Notes: generated from the letters alone by a model not told the origin. A stretch of 64,000 nt of DNA from Volvox africanus (GCA_030268105.1 BSDZ01000003.1:4092001-4156000), one strand, 5' to 3'. Positions 11,701 to 24,538 are shown, numbered from the stretch's first letter. Program-made: numbers and translations.

Positions 11701-14700
11701 CGGTACCGGCCGCCGCCACATCCAGACCTGCGAGGAGTGAAAGTTATGATGTCCATGTAAGCGCCTGATGTAGGCCCTGACTACCTCCGCGGGTGTTTCC
11801 GTACATCCCTGTTTGTCGTACCAGGGGGTGGTGAAGTGGCTGGGCCGCCTGCCCGATGATGACGTGCCCTCCCTGCCCCTGGACTTCAACGCGGTGTGGC
11901 TGTCCCCGGGGCGCACCTTCCTCTCCCACTCGCTGGCGGGTGGCGACGTGGCGTGGGAGGCGGTGGCGACCGACCCAGATCTGCGGGAGCAGGGCTTCAG
12001 GCGGGTCGGGGGAGGTTCCGCTAGCGGTGGGGAGGTCAGGAGAGTAGTTAATGGGTGAAATGGGAAGCCTTTAGTCAGGGCCCCACGTATCGTATCGTAT
12101 CCATGAGGACTTGTAATTGCACTTGCATTTGTGATCGGGCCGTAGTCGGGCCCGGTGAGAAATTTTCAAGGGGCTCGTGTAATGGAAGGGATCGGGTTCC
12201 GGCGGGCTGGTGACTCACTTCCGCCCTTGAAGCCTAGGCTTTCCCTGTTCACCATCACCAGGTACAATCTATTCACCAAGCGTGTGGAGCGTGTGCCCAC
12301 ACCGTGCCGGACCGCGTCCCTACGTAGTGCCAGCGCCAGTTTCCAGGAACGCTCTATGGGGCTACCGACTGGGGCAGCCATAGCCGCTGGCAACAAGTGG
12401 GTGGTATCGGGATCGCTGGGCGTGCTAACTGCGAAGGAACGCTTGGGATACTGGGCGTACAAGAGGTATCAGCTGTCCTACCGGTCGCAAGCCGTCCTGG
12501 TTAGATGTAAAGCACACCCTGTCTAGAGCTACGAAATGTTATTCCTGGAAGGCAAACACCTGGATAGAAACGGTACAATAGTACAATCGTCAATAGCTAA
12601 CCATATTAAGTTTGCAACATCGCAACATGTACAAGGTTCCTGTTAGCGAAGCATAGATCGCGCAGGGAAATATATATTTGGTACTGCTTCAACTGACAAA
12701 CTTGCGGATGAGCCGATGCCTTCAGTCAACGGACGGCATCAATAAATGACACAGACTTTGTACCAAGTTTACCTAAAATTAATCTTGTTTGCCATAACAT
12801 GTTTAGGATTTGCCGTTTCATGTTACCGGTCCCGAAATTCGGATTCGTGAATTGAATGTTAAAGTTGGTGAGAGTTAGGAGTGAAATGAGTTTTGAGGAT
12901 GAGTTAAGCTTTAAGGTTATAGGATACCGTTAAATAAACGCGAATGACGCAAGTGGATCGCACATTTCATGTGTTGGACGTTCGACCCACCATCGACCCG
13001 GAGCAAGCCCGCATGGAATGGGTTTATATTTGGGCCTGGTCGCCTCTTTTCATTGGTATAGCGCTGAGTTGCCCACGTCTCTCATATCTCTTTCGCCTTT
13101 TACTAAAGAGATCAGCGAAGGCAACTCGCTAACGGCGCCTAGTCCCATTCTTTGAAGCGCTTTTGCGCACCCCAATGAAATTAAAATGTCATGTTGTTTG
13201 ATATCTTCTCGCATCCGCACGGGAACATTCATTGCCGGCAGTTAAGTAATGGCTGCCACTCAAATCCCTTATCAATACTTCATATGATATGAGGCCATAG
13301 CTTGGCACATGCAGAACTGAACTTCAATTCACAAACTGTAGACTATACAAAGCGATCCTGGCATTACAACAGAACTAGGCTGGGCCGGAGAAATTTACAC
13401 TAATTCCAGGAACCTCGCAAACATTAAAGCCACCATTACCGTGGTGGCGAAAGTAAAGTCTAGCAGCCTGTCGTGTCTCACTGTGCGACACCTGCTTCCC
13501 ATATAGACTCTGCGCCACTATGGTTTGGGTGTCCGAAAGCAAAGTGTCACCGAAGTCCGAAACTAAAGATGATCACGAAAGAAGAAAATCACGCCTGATG
13601 CATCAGGTCCAGTCGCCGTCCACTGATTGGAGCCTTGGAGGATCCTACACGTCGCGGCTTGGGCGGCATCGGGTCCGATGAAGCGATCGTAGCCCCAGCA
13701 GCTGCTGAGTCAGGACTAGACCTCATGCCGTACGACGGATTGGCAATTGTGGCGGGAGCATCCATGCCTGGTGCTGATGTCAGCTTCTTGGGCAGTGATG
13801 AGCTCCGAAGCGACAATGAGGAAGAGGAGGGCAGTGATGGCAGTGAGGAGGGCGAGGAGGACGCTCGCGGTTCGGGGGAGGTCCTGCAGGTGTGTGTGCG
13901 TAAGGGGGGGGGCCCCGCTGCAGCATTTCTCGACGGATGTTGCCATGAGGACTGAGGACTGAGATCAGAAGGTGTGGGAATAAAACGGTAGGTGGACGCA
14001 CACTCGGGGGCATGACACATTGCATGTCTTGCAATAACTATCGACAATTCCCGCATCCTTAGGGATTCTGTGTAACGTGTAACTGCTGCACCAACTGTTA
14101 GCATTGTTATTACTGCGACTGGTGCTGCGACTGGTACTGCAACTGCTACTGCTGCTGCTATTCCTGCAGACGCTTCTGGACCTGTTCTCCGGCTTCCCTC
14201 CCGAGGTTCGTGCCATGCTGCGGAACACGCGGCCTTCAGCAGTGGTGGAGGCAGGCGTGTGGGTGCGGCGCGCCAGCGAGCTGCCCTCCGCCCTGGGCCG
14301 CGGGCGGGTGCTGATCCTAGGGGAGGCGGCGCACCCCATGCGGCCCTCCAGCCAGGAGGAGAACCTGGTGGGGTGGAACCCGAGAGTCGGGACACGGGAT
14401 TCAGGCGCTTGCATCCATTAGCATTAGGGGGCATGTTGAGCGTTCTGTGCTCCGGTACTGCTCAACTAGATATGAGGAGCGTCGTTGTTGTAGAGTGTGA
14501 GATGAGGGTACACGTATCCCAGAGGCACCACCCGCTGCACCCGCACATGGTGAGCGCATGCCTTTATGAGGGTCCCATCCTCATTGAGGGGATGGGGGTC
14601 CTCCGAGCTCATTGCTCGAGCTGCCACCTGCTCCCAGGGCAGCGGCTATCGTTGACCGGACGGAGTCTCCCCCTGCGCCGCTCACCCACCCGGGTGGGGG

Positions 14701-16954
14701 CCTCGCTGGGTCTCCGTCCCCCCGTTGTCCGGGCTTCTGGCTGCCCGCATTCAGGCGCTGGAGGACGCGACGGTATTGGGCTGCTGCGTACAGCGCCACG
14801 GACTTAACAAGGAGGCGCTCAGGCGCTACGAGGCCGAGAGGAAACCCCGCTGGAAGCACGTCATGCAGGTGCGGAGTGGCGATGAGTGCCCCGCCAAACT
14901 GATACACAGGCGTTGCGCGCCTTCCAGAAGGACACGTATGCAGCTGTAGACCTGTGCTCGGCGCTTTCGCGCAGCAAACGCCATTCTATTGGTGGCCGTC
15001 CGTGCACCGTCCCAGAGTTCCGTTCTTGCTCTCACCGAAACATGGGAGAGCGTCTGTTCCTGCCGTACCTCCCGACTCTCCCGCACCTCCCTCAGCTGGC
15101 CATGGCGGCCAACTCAACCCCTTCCGCCACCAGCTCGGGTCTGAGCCAGGCGCTGTTGGACTACAACACCGCGCTGCACGGAGCCACCTTCCATCATCTG
15201 AGTCCGCCATTTGGCTGGCGGCTGGTGTCGGGGGTGAAGAGGCTGCTGGGGATCACGGCGCTGGCGGGTGGATACCGGGGCAGGAAGCGGGGTTATGAAC
15301 ATGAAGCCGTTTAAAAGGACACTGGTTGGGGGGCATGCGTGTTTGTACTTCTTTCTGTCTTTCCCTCTCTGCGTCGTCCATACTCTTGTCCATGGAGGTT
15401 TAACGGTGTACCGTGTGGCACCGTATATGGTAGGGGAACTGGTTGGGGGAAATGACAGGACGGAGGGGCGGAGGGGCTCGTCACCTGCTGCTGCAGCCCT
15501 CGTGCCTTATCTGTTTCCGCATATCCGCATTTCCGCATATTCTGCCGTCTGCGCGATTCCGGAGACTGCATTTCCACCAGGCTGGTTGTCACAGCGGGCC
15601 CTGCCACGATATCGGCTGCGTCCCCAGGCGCCAGCGGTGGTCTCTGGTTGGGCATCGCCATGCTGCTTCGGAGTTCCGGACTCGAGAGCCTGGGTCCCTT
15701 CACGTGCGCTGTGGGGTGGCTCGACAACGCCCGGCAGCACATCACCAGCGTCAGCAGACGCGCTAGCCGGGTGGCACGAGAGACCGGCAGTGTGAAGCTG
15801 GGCGTGCAGGCGGGCACCAAGGCACAGCAGGATCAGGAGGCGCCGGAAGCTGCAGCGCCCGCGGAGCCGCAGCGGAGGTGGTGGCGGCGGCGGCCGTGGG
15901 CCCAGCGCCGGCCTCTCGTGAAGGTTCCGGCGGAGGGGGCTGCTGATGAGCCGGGGTCGGCGGTCTCAGAGCCGGAAGGGCCGCTGCGGCGATGGTGGCG
16001 CCTGGACAAGCGGCTGCTGGGGACGAATGGTGAGCGCTGCAGAAGACAGGCGATAGCTAGCCGCGCCCCGATCAGCTTAATAAATCCCAAGGCTACCGTG
16101 TAACCCCCACCACAACCACACACAAACACATACACTGTGTGACGGAATGTATATATGTGTATATATATGTGTGTATATGTATATATATTGGAAAAAATGA
16201 AAGAACTTTCAAGAGTTTTATATTAGCAAAATTTCCTTGAGCAAATCCAAGGTTATTTTGTGTTTTACAACGATTATAACGAATTAAGTTGTGCCTTTGT
16301 TGACCCTATATATATATGAATTATGTGTATATATATGTGTGTGTATATGTGTGTATGTATATGGAGAGCAACTGCTTCACGCCGGGTCAAGCCTCTGTTC
16401 CGTCCGGGAGGATAGGGCCCAGCTGCCAGGGAGGACTAGGCGTCCGTACTGCCTAGGATATGATGCTGCTCCAGGCTCCCGGCACGTTGGCGGCTAACAC
16501 GCGCCAACAGCTTACATCACCCTGACTCGGGCGGCAGGCCTGTGAAATAATCTCCATCCAGATCCGGATCCGGTTCCGGGAGCCTCGGATGCTCTCCCAC
16601 AGCGGCACTTTTCTGCACCTGTGGCTTTGCCTTCGCATGCAGTTCGGGGGTGGGGTTGGGAGGTCCGGGAGGTGGCTTGTGCGCTTCTTGCCCTGCTCGC
16701 TTGGAAATGACCCGCCGCACTTCGCTCCTCGCACAGCCCCTCTAGTGGTCACGCAGACGGCCGCGGCAGTGGCGGCACCCGCGGTGGTGGCAGTGGAGGG
16801 CGTCGGCGACGCTGCTGTACGGGCCAAGGAATATCTTGTGGACAGGGTGGAGGGCGCTGCAGCCGCCGCAGCCGCGACGGCCGCTGATAGCATCAGCGGC
16901 GTCGCACAGCAAGCTGTACAGCGCCGCTTATCGCGAGCATTGGGTGCCTTTTGA
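8759..16954 (+). CDS. FAD-dependent monooxygenase (UbiH/PHBH/zeaxanthin-epoxidase fold), about 1079 aa
   Basis: Fifteen exons close in phase: 8759-8939, 9053-9412, 9544-10061, 10413-10581, 10792-10886, 11202-11271, 11411-11688, 11825-12004, 13641-13889, 14170-14367, 14755-14868, 14910-14945, 15096-15267, 15628-16029, 16737-16954. The ATG at 8759 starts MWRLLGRRAARRKKQKE followed by polyQ. A low-complexity region of roughly 300 residues precedes the Rossmann GxGxxG (DVAVVGAGVTGLATALALKR) and VFDRRP. FLVACDGPFSDVRK is the DG/VR motif and GRVLILGEAAHPMRPS is the GD motif, here with Glu for Asp. ALEDATVLG and ALRRYEAERKPR follow. An acidic insert (about 13800-13870) sits just before LLDLFSGFPPEV. 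The tail has hydrophobic stretches (LWLGIAMLL) and an Ala-rich end, suggesting membrane association. Substrate unknown. Exons 6, 7 and 9 are the least certain. Confidence 0.8.
8809..8832 (+). repeat. (CAG)n, translated polyglutamine
   Basis: Eight CAG/GCA triplets inside exon 1 of the FAD monooxygenase. More interrupted CAG triplets follow to about 8940, making the N-terminus Q-rich. Confidence 0.85.
12005..13640 (+). other. large AT-rich intron of the FAD monooxygenase gene
   Basis: The 1.6-kb gap between exons 11825-12004 and 13641-13889 is clearly poorer in GC than its flanks, especially 12500-13600. A 62-codon ORF at 12944-13132 (starts MTQVDRTFHVLDV) is open but has no recognised domain. 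It may be a decayed transposon or simply intron. Confidence 0.5.
16146..16362. repeat. TA/TG-rich microsatellites in an intron
   Basis: Two tracts of mixed (TA)n/(TG)n at about 16146-16190 and 16303-16362 flank an AT-rich stretch. They lie in the last intron of the FAD monooxygenase gene. Confidence 0.7.
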
Positions 16955-17908
16955 CTACCGCCAGCGGCGGCCGAGGGCTGTGACGGTGGTGACGATGGTG
17001 GTGGCGCGGGTGGCTGCTGCGGAGGTGACGATGTAGCCTGGGGCGACATGCTCATCCTGCTGCATTGGGCGCCGCGGGCAAAGTGGTTGAGCCCCAGCCC
17101 TCAGCCTCAGCCGCCGAAGCCTGGTCGTTAGCACCAGTTAAACGTTCCTATCATTCAGCAGTTCAACATCCCCATAAATTGCGTGAACTCTCTGTACTGA
17201 TTGTTTCCTGTAGCTAGAGGAGGGCCTGCTGATGTCAATGGCCTCTTGATACCGCAATCGTTGGTGCAGATACATGGCGGCCGATTCCTCTTGTCGTTGG
17301 TTGGATGTGCGGTGTGTCGCTGTTAGTGATTAGCCGCCTGCGTGGAATAAACTTGTAGCCGCAAGATGGTATGTTGATGTTGGGTCCGGCAGTTTTACGA
17401 TTTATGATCGGAGGTGTGAAGCTTCTTGAGCGCGCACCGGCCCATACGAGTCAGCATGCGGATGGTCTACCTGGAAGCAAGCCGTAAGAGGACACCCGCA
17501 TCCTAAAGACCTTACGAGAAGAACTGAACGAAAGATGTCGGTAGCGTAATGAGCAGGTTGGAGCACCGTATTTCATAAGCGCCGTAGTCATGTTGATTTT
17601 ATGAACCGTGGTTCTGTCAGTAGACTAATACAGTAATAATGGGATTTCGTCGTTCAACGATTATGTCTTGTTAAACCTAGTAATTCTTCAATCTCCATGC
17701 AACATGCCATCAGCAGGTTTCTTCTGCTTGCACCTGGTTAGCACCGAACTTTGCAGTTTCAGTTCGACAGGCGAGGAAGTTGTGCAAAACATCTAATGCA
17801 ATTTCAGATAATATTCCTTTGGATGTCATCATGGCGCTTACTTCAAATTAGATATGTGATTGTCCTTCCGATTTTTATGTCGGTCCTCTGCGGACATTAT
17901 CTTCCGGG
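16955..17908. other. intergenic spacer
   Basis: No convincing coding exon was seen. It carries the 3' UTR of the FAD gene and the promoter of the 2OG oxygenase gene. Confidence 0.5.
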
Positions 17909-20900
17909 ATGGCACTCCGTACCGCCGTTTATCGGTCAAATCAGTATATGTATAATTCACTTACTGCCTCGCGTCGTCTGCTGAGTGCCTCAGTTACGGC
18001 TGGCCCGGAGGTCAGTGCCGCATTTGAAAGAAGCATTACGCCCGAGGTGGCGCAACATCTCAACAACCATGTAAGGCGAAACTTTCACGCTTATAGCAGT
18101 TGAGATCTTACTTAGTCGTGGCTAAGGAATTCCATGCGTCAGTATATGTGCCTTATTCCGTACGAGTGAACGCACCTGGACGCAGTGCGGTGTTGATCAG
18201 GAAACGCTCGACATGCCTCTTAATTTTCCAGGGCTACGCGGTCGTGGACGGCGTTTTTGGGCGCGATATGGCACGGCAGCTGCGGTCGGAGGTGCTGCAT
18301 TTGTACGAGCAGGGGCTTATGCACAAAAACTGCACGCATCTGGTGGGTGGAGGATGACGTACCCACTGCCCAACATGGTCCAAACCCTAAGAGCTCTTCA
18401 CACCCAGTTTGCGGGGATAGAGAGTGCCGTGATGGGAGTTGCTGCGTCGCTTCCTATTGGCCATTGGAGGGCGCGTGGAAGTTTCGAGCCATGCACAGGG
18501 CCCAAACCCAGACCCCAATGAATGTTAGGATTGCCGAGAGGGCAGGAAATCACACCTGACAGCTATGGCCAAGAATTTGTGGGTTTAGGAAGCAACAGCA
18601 GGGGCTGGGCTAGAGATGATTGAAACTAGCCACCGTCGGACATGGGGTGTGTACATTTCTTTTCCACGGAGACTCTCTGGTTTGCGTGCATGGCTCGTTC
18701 GGTATCATCTCAGCAGGTGAAGGACAATGCGACATCGCTCGTAGAGAAATCGTACATCCACGAGGCCGAGCTGACGTTAGATTCGGGAATTCAGGTGCGG
18801 CATTGGGTCCGGCATCCTAGCCCACCACCCACACATACACACAATTCACGCGCAAGTATATAGTCGAAGTGCGTTTGGGTTACATACTTTGTGGATTCTA
18901 CAGCGGCCATACCTGAGCACCTTAGTCCGGTACCTCGATATATTCTATACATCCTATCGGTTTGTAAATATCCCAAGAAAACGAGTAACGTTATGTCGTA
19001 CTCCGCAGGCCGCTGCCCCCTTGTGTGCCGTCCTGAACTCGGACCGCACCCTGGCCACATTGCTCAGCTGCTTCCTCCCGCAGCTGAATCTGGACTTGCA
19101 GGTGTGCGGCTCCAGCAGGGGGGTATAGGCGGCATATGACGTTTGGTCAGTGCGAGAGCCGAGAGCCAGGTCAAAGGAGAGAGAAAAGGCGGGGGCAAAT
19201 CGGTTCGGGTGTCGAGCCCGCGGCCGACCTGTTAAATTTAGCACCACACCGGGCTGGTTGCCGTTGCGTCATTACATGGGAGCGGGGTGGATTTCTGCAC
19301 GCGTGCTTTCATAACATGTCTCTTGCTGGCAGTGCGCGCTTGTTCTGGGCAACGCCTGGTTCTGAGAAGTGCAATCTGGGCCTTATGTCAAACCATCAAG
19401 CCAGCCAGTTTTACCATGCACAGGCCATCAAGCTGCAGTACAACGCGGGCAGTGGCGGCTGCTTCCCCATGCACTACGACAGCGATGAGCAGCTAGACGG
19501 ACGCCGCGTCACCGCCATCTTCTACCTGAACCCTGGGTACGGTGCCGTACTGTCAGAATATTCCTGTGAATAGATACGGCTGAGGTGAACCTGGCGCTCG
19601 AAGCTCGTGCCTGCGGCACATCGAAGCGCCCCACGACAACAGCTTCCCCACGACAACTCGCTTGTGCCGGGCTCTGCTGTCGCCGCTAAAACTTAGGACT
19701 CGTTATCTCCTCAGCTGATTGGAGGAGGACAGGGGACATCCCCGGGTTCGGCTGTTATCTGGCATGGCCCGCGCGCGCACCTACACTGCGTGTTTTGTCC
19801 GTCATGCTGAGGGGGGGGGGAGTCGTGTGTGTGTGTGTGTGTGTTCCTTTCCACCCATATCCATTTCCCGAACCCCCTCCCGCCAGATGGGTTGGGTCCC
19901 ACGGCGGCCAGCTCCGCCTTTACCCGTTCCCGGGGGCCCCCCTGGACATACCCCCCCTGGAGGACCGGCTCGTACTGTTCGCCTCCACCCGCATGCTGCA
20001 TCGGGTTCTGCCCTCCTCAGCGCCCGCGAGGTGCTGCTTCACCATCTGGCTTTCGCAGAGCCGCAGGTGGCTGGGAAGTGCGAGGGCGGCAGGGAAGGAG
20101 GGCGGCAGGGAAGCAGGGAAGCAGGGAGCATCTCCTGATTCGGCTGACCTGTTAGTTGCCGGTGTTATGCACTCTTACGGTGGCCTGTGAACTGTTGCCG
20201 GTGCTAATTTGCTGGTTGTTTTTTAACAATAGTTTATTTCTGAAAAGTTTCTGTTTATGAAAATGATTACTAGGGTTAACTATTTAGTTGTTGGCGTTAC
20301 AAGTACTGTAGGTAATGTATTTGGATTCATAGATATCTTTGCAAGAACCCGTAGCCGCCAGGGGGTTGGACCTGTTCGCCTTTGGCGGTGGTACCTAGGG
20401 TGGGAGACTGACTCTGCGCCTCAGAAAGCTGTCCGCACCCCGTTACCGGTTTGAGCACAGCGCAGAAGGTGAGTCCCAGGGGGTAACATGTGTCTCGCAG
20501 GCGCGCTTTCGTGCGGCACGCCCCTTCCTTGACCTCCCTGGAGCCCGCCACGTCACCCTCGGAAGACCCGGCAGCGGCGGCGGGTTTTCTTATGCATCCC
20601 AGTGTACGGCAGCACGTGTGCAAGCTGGTATACGCGTCGGAATGGTGAGACACGTGGGAGGAGAGCACCGGCAATGAGGGCACCGGCAATGAGGGCATCC
20701 GAACTGACCAAAACTTCGATGATCCCTTCCCGCCTCCCGACATGAGCTCATCCGCAACTCATTTAGCACTGTGACCCCTCGTGAGGCCCCGTACGCGAAG
20801 ACAAGTGCAAACCTCATACGCACCACACCACACCGCAACACACAACACAACACAACACACAACACAACACAACACAACACGCGGTTTCGGGCGACTTCCT

Positions 20901-21107
20901 CCGGCACCTGGCCGACATGGACACCAAACTTAACATTCTCCTCCCAGGGCTCAGTCACTCAAAGAGAGCCATGCGGCTTCGGAGGCGACAGCGAGTATGA
21001 TGGAGCAGCACCTCAAGGAGGTCCGTGGTTGGCGGGTGGTGGACGGGTGGCTGGGCGGGCGGGATGAATATATCGAAAAGCTTGGGGCCCTCAGGATGGA
21101 CGTGTGA
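17909..21107 (+). CDS. 2-oxoglutarate/Fe(II) dioxygenase, prolyl-hydroxylase (P4H/EGLN) type, 346 aa
   Basis: Predicted Fe(II)/2OG-dependent hydroxylase. Eight exons close in phase: 17909-18070, 18232-18342, 18717-18794, 19009-19101, 19424-19536, 19887-20066, 20501-20644, 20948-21107 (TGA). The N-terminal segment (MALRTAVYRSNQYM...ASRRLL) is Arg/Ser-rich and could be an organelle presequence. GYAVVDGVFGRDMARQLRSE opens the oxygenase. HYDSDEQLDGRRVTAIFYLN supplies the metal-binding HxD pair. The next exon gives NPGWVGSHGGQLRLYPFP, DRLVLFAS, then RMLHRVLPS with the distal His, and RCCFTIWL with the Arg that binds 2OG. DGRRVT...YYLN-like spacing and GGxLR...DRLxxF resemble animal EGLN enzymes more than collagen P4H, though that is a judgement by eye. 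The C-terminus (about 100 aa, ending ALRMDV) is helical and unknown. The substrate protein is not predictable. Confidence 0.88.
19826..19844 (+). repeat. (GT)n microsatellite in an intron
   Basis: Short GT run just upstream of the acceptor for the exon that carries the distal His of the 2OG oxygenase. Confidence 0.7.
20836..20881 (+). repeat. (AACAC)n minisatellite in an intron
   Basis: ACAAC/AACAC units in tandem within the last intron (20645-20947) of the 2OG oxygenase gene. Confidence 0.8.
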
Positions 21108-21232
21108 GGCTTTGCCGTGGAGGGCCGACAGCTCATGACAATGATGGATGTGGGGTCGAGATTAGAAGTTTTACGTAGAGTGTGAACATGCTGATTTGGC
21201 ACCTGGATACGAGAAAAAAAGTCGTCATTGGG

Positions 21233-21237
21233 TGTAA
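21233..21237 (+). terminator. TGTAA poly(A) signal of the 2OG oxygenase gene
   Basis: TGTAA lies 126 bp after the stop. The motif is the standard green-algal polyadenylation signal; its use here is inferred from position. Confidence 0.5.
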
Positions 21238-21888
21238 TAACTATTGTCGGGGGCCCCACCCCTGGAGTGCAGGTGGGCATCATTCAACGATCGCTTTCCA
21301 AGTACATGCCGATCGTGGAGCAGCTGGCGAAGGGCGAGCTGAAGGTCCACAAAGAGTGGTTTTGATCCCAGCACGTGGCGTGCAGTTTTGTGTCCTGTGA
21401 CAGATAGTGTCTAGGGAAGCGTGAGCTGCTTGTGAGATGCCAGAGAGCTGTTCAGAATCGTGAGCAAGGACGGGGCAAAGGATGGTGAATAGGAAAACCG
21501 AATTAGGTTTAGCACCACGCTCTGCGTCGCGATCGTAACACCTTTGCAAAATTACATGACCAAGTGGCTCAATGACAGCTCAAATTTGGGAGGTTGTTAC
21601 GAGGGGTGCCGCGTGCGTTCAGGACACAGTAGTGCGTTGGTGCCGTACTATACGATGAAGTGCCATGGGTGATGAAGACTCTTGGCATCCTGGATGCATA
21701 AAGAATGATCATAAAGTCGTTATGATAGAAGATATAACAAGATTGTGCATACTGGCTTGTATGTGAACAACTTAGTGCACCGGGCATTTACTTAGTAGTA
21801 GAAAACCCCACGGGTGTTAGCTCTGAGCTCCATGAATTGAGAAAACCATTTGCTTTACAATAGCGTATACATATCTTAAATATTTAGG

Positions 21889-24071
21889 ATGTCACGTTCT
21901 AGTGCAAGAATTCTGCAATCGGCAGGCATTCTCGGTTCGCTGCAACGCGCTTGCGCATGCACAGAGGTTGGTTTAACTCTCATTCAGGGCAGTCTATTAA
22001 CTGGCGTTGCGAAACCCTATGCAACGATGCACGGAACAACGAGGATTCCGGCACAGCCTACGATGCAACCTTTGCAAAACTTGCAGGGCCCCGCGGTGGC
22101 GCTATCAAAATGCGTTGCACTTCATAGTGCTGTATTAATGCCTCAAGGGGTTGTTACAAGGAGCAGCGATGTCCCGTCTACGTCTGGGGTGGTCCCTATC
22201 AATCGCCAGGGGGGTTGGCCCTGGTGGCATTACTCCATCAGTCAAAAGCGCGGAATGTTCATCCAGACCCAGCCCACGCCGAACCCGAATAGCCTCATGT
22301 TCGTTCCTGGGAAACCGGTGATGGAGGTAAGGGCCTTGGCGTCGGCTTGGCTTCACGCGGGGCAAGTCCACTAACACAACTGTCTCCAACAACGAAATAT
22401 GACCACCTAGAATGGTACGCTGGAGTTCACTTCCGCGCGGGATGGCATGAAGTCGTCTCTTGCCAAGAAGCTCTTCTCCATCGACGGCATCACGTCCGTG
22501 TTCTTCGGTTCCGACTTCGTGACGGTGACAAAGCGCGATGCTTACACATGGCCGGTGCTTAAGCCTGACATCTTCGCTGCCATCATGGACTTCTACTCAT
22601 CGGGGGAGCCTCTCGTATCGGACGCGGAGGCACTTGCTAGCTCGGATACAGCCATTCACCCGGATGACAGTGAGGTGTGCGAGCGGTATGAGCAACCTTA
22701 CAGGCCGCCATTCGCGCACGATCCGTTTCAGGAAGTGGTCTCTACATTCGCTTATACTCCGTTAAGCGACTTGGTGCTGGAGGAGTGCGAACACGACCTT
22801 GGTTCGCGCATCATTTTTCCTGTCCTATCTGCTGTCTATAGGGGAGCAGTTCGCTGTACATCAGAGCATCCCATAGAATCAAATTTCTCACGTTGGCTTG
22901 GTTGCTCCTTTCCATCCTGTCTCCCTTCCCGCCACACGTCTCCCCGTGATGGCATGCCACGGCCGCTGGCCCTTCTTAATAGGTGGTGGCGATGATCAAG
23001 GAGCTCCTGGAGACCCGCATACGGCCCGCAGTGCAGGAGGACGGGGGCGATATTGTATACAAGGGCTTTGAGGAGGACACGGGCATGGTCATGGTGAAGC
23101 TAGTAGTAAGTGGTTTTGCTACACAGATTTTGCTTCTCGACACAGTCTCTATCTCAAGGCATCGCGGGGTCCACTGTTGGCTGATGGCCTCGTTCACCGC
23201 TTTGCATACAGCGTGTCCGTCACTGGTGTTGGATTGTAACGCTTGGTGGTTCGTTGGGCGGCATAGCAGCATAACATGGTGATGTGAATAAGCGCTCACT
23301 TCTTCACGCACAGCGCAGTTGCACTACACGGGCGCAAGAGCATCGACAGACAGGGCAGTCCAGTTAAGTGCAGACCTGGCGTTAAAATGCCTCCTGACTT
23401 CCTGACTGCAGGGCGCCTGCAGCACCTGCCCTTCCTCCACTGTGACGCTCAAGAACGGCATCGAGAACATGCTGATGCATTACATCCCAGAAGTGAAGGG
23501 CGTCATCGAGGTGCGCTGTTAACCCTGGATCATTCAGGTGGCTTTGATTGCCGCGGTCGGAAGATTCATGGGCCGCTGGGGGATGATTGCGGAATACAAG
23601 AGTGGAGGTTCCCTCCATAAGCAAAAGGGATTGTATTGTTCTTCTTGACGAATGGGATTTTGAAACCAGACCTGCCAGAACGACAAAAAGTGGTGTTTCG
23701 GGACGCACTTTGTATCCCCTGTATTTTGCAGCGCCAGTTGATGTAGTAAAAGTGCATGATCTTGATGTGTTCGCGCCGTGCGCCTTGTGCAGGCGCCCCC
23801 AGACGAGCCTGAGGAGGAGGGGCTAAAGGCATTTGTAAATTTCGAGAAGAGCATAGGGGTAGGCTCATGTTTGGTCGAGTTGTTTGCCTAGTGCGACGTT
23901 TGGCTGGCTGCACACGGTGCCATCTACTTGTTCATCGCTACTACGAACTCTTACTCGCGTCTGGATGATTTGCCATCGCTAATGTGCGTGTTCTCGCAGG
24001 CAGCGTCGGACGCTGAGGCAACAATAATACAGACTAAGGATACCCCACAGGCAGCACATCTCTCGATTTAG
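21889..24071 (+). CDS. NFU iron-sulfur cluster scaffold/carrier, mitochondrial type, 353 aa
   Basis: NFU proteins carry a [4Fe-4S] cluster to client apoproteins. Six exons close exactly: 21889-22326, 22411-22674, 22983-23105, 23412-23510, 23793-23858, 24000-24071 (TAG). A roughly 120-residue Ala/Ser-rich leader ([20 protein letters not shown]) suggests organelle import. The Nfu_N domain follows: [19 protein letters not shown], then [20 protein letters not shown] and FVTVTKRD. The NifU-like domain starts [20 protein letters not shown] and contains [14 protein letters not shown] with the CxxC that binds the cluster. The Nfu_N plus NifU layout is that of mitochondrial NFU4/NFU5 of plants and human NFU1. 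After the domain comes an acidic 45-residue tail ([10 protein letters not shown]). A TGTAA poly(A) motif lies at 24169. Confidence 0.95.
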
Positions 24072-24168
24072 TTGCAGTTGGGGAGGTGCTCGAGCGTCAC
24101 CATTCTTCATGGGCTACGTTACCTGTGCAAGTCTTACCTTATGAATGTACGGGGTTTTCCGAGATGGC

Positions 24169-24173
24169 TGTAA
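24169..24173 (+). terminator. TGTAA poly(A) signal of the NFU gene
   Basis: TGTAA 98 bp past the NFU stop codon, in the convergent spacer with RPS23. Confidence 0.5.
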
Positions 24174-24538
24174 TTAGTCATGCACAAATGCTGTTTCACA
24201 CTATCACTTTGTTTGCACACGTGTCTGCTTCACTCAAGGTTTCATTTCAGAACTACATATTTACAAAAATACTACTAGTCCAACCAATTGTTTGTCACGG
24301 CAGCTGGACTGCTGATTGTGCAACCCTGTGTCAGCTGAAAAGACCATCGTACCTGCCAGCTGCAGTACACTTATTTGAACTTATGTTTCCAGCATGCACA
24401 GCATCATGACGCAATCGAGATCTTCCTCTGGTGAACGACTCGCTAGTGGATAGTACAGGGTCTAGGGCTGAGTACGAGAACGCAATGAATGCGATGGATC
24501 GTAGAAGGCAAACTATAGATCATTAACCTTATATGGCG

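Noticed and set aside
13589..14434. 281-aa minus-strand ORF
   Set aside because: Antisense shadow of two good FAD monooxygenase exons; GC-rich third positions keep the opposite strand open.
16453..17055. 200-aa minus-strand ORF, Ala/Pro/Ser-rich
   Set aside because: Antisense of the last FAD monooxygenase exon, which fits by splice phase.
20884..20947. extra 2OG-oxygenase exon (DFLRHLADMDTKL)
   Set aside because: Joining 20644 directly to 20948 closes the phase (TG|G) and yields a continuous helix; the extra segment would break the frame.
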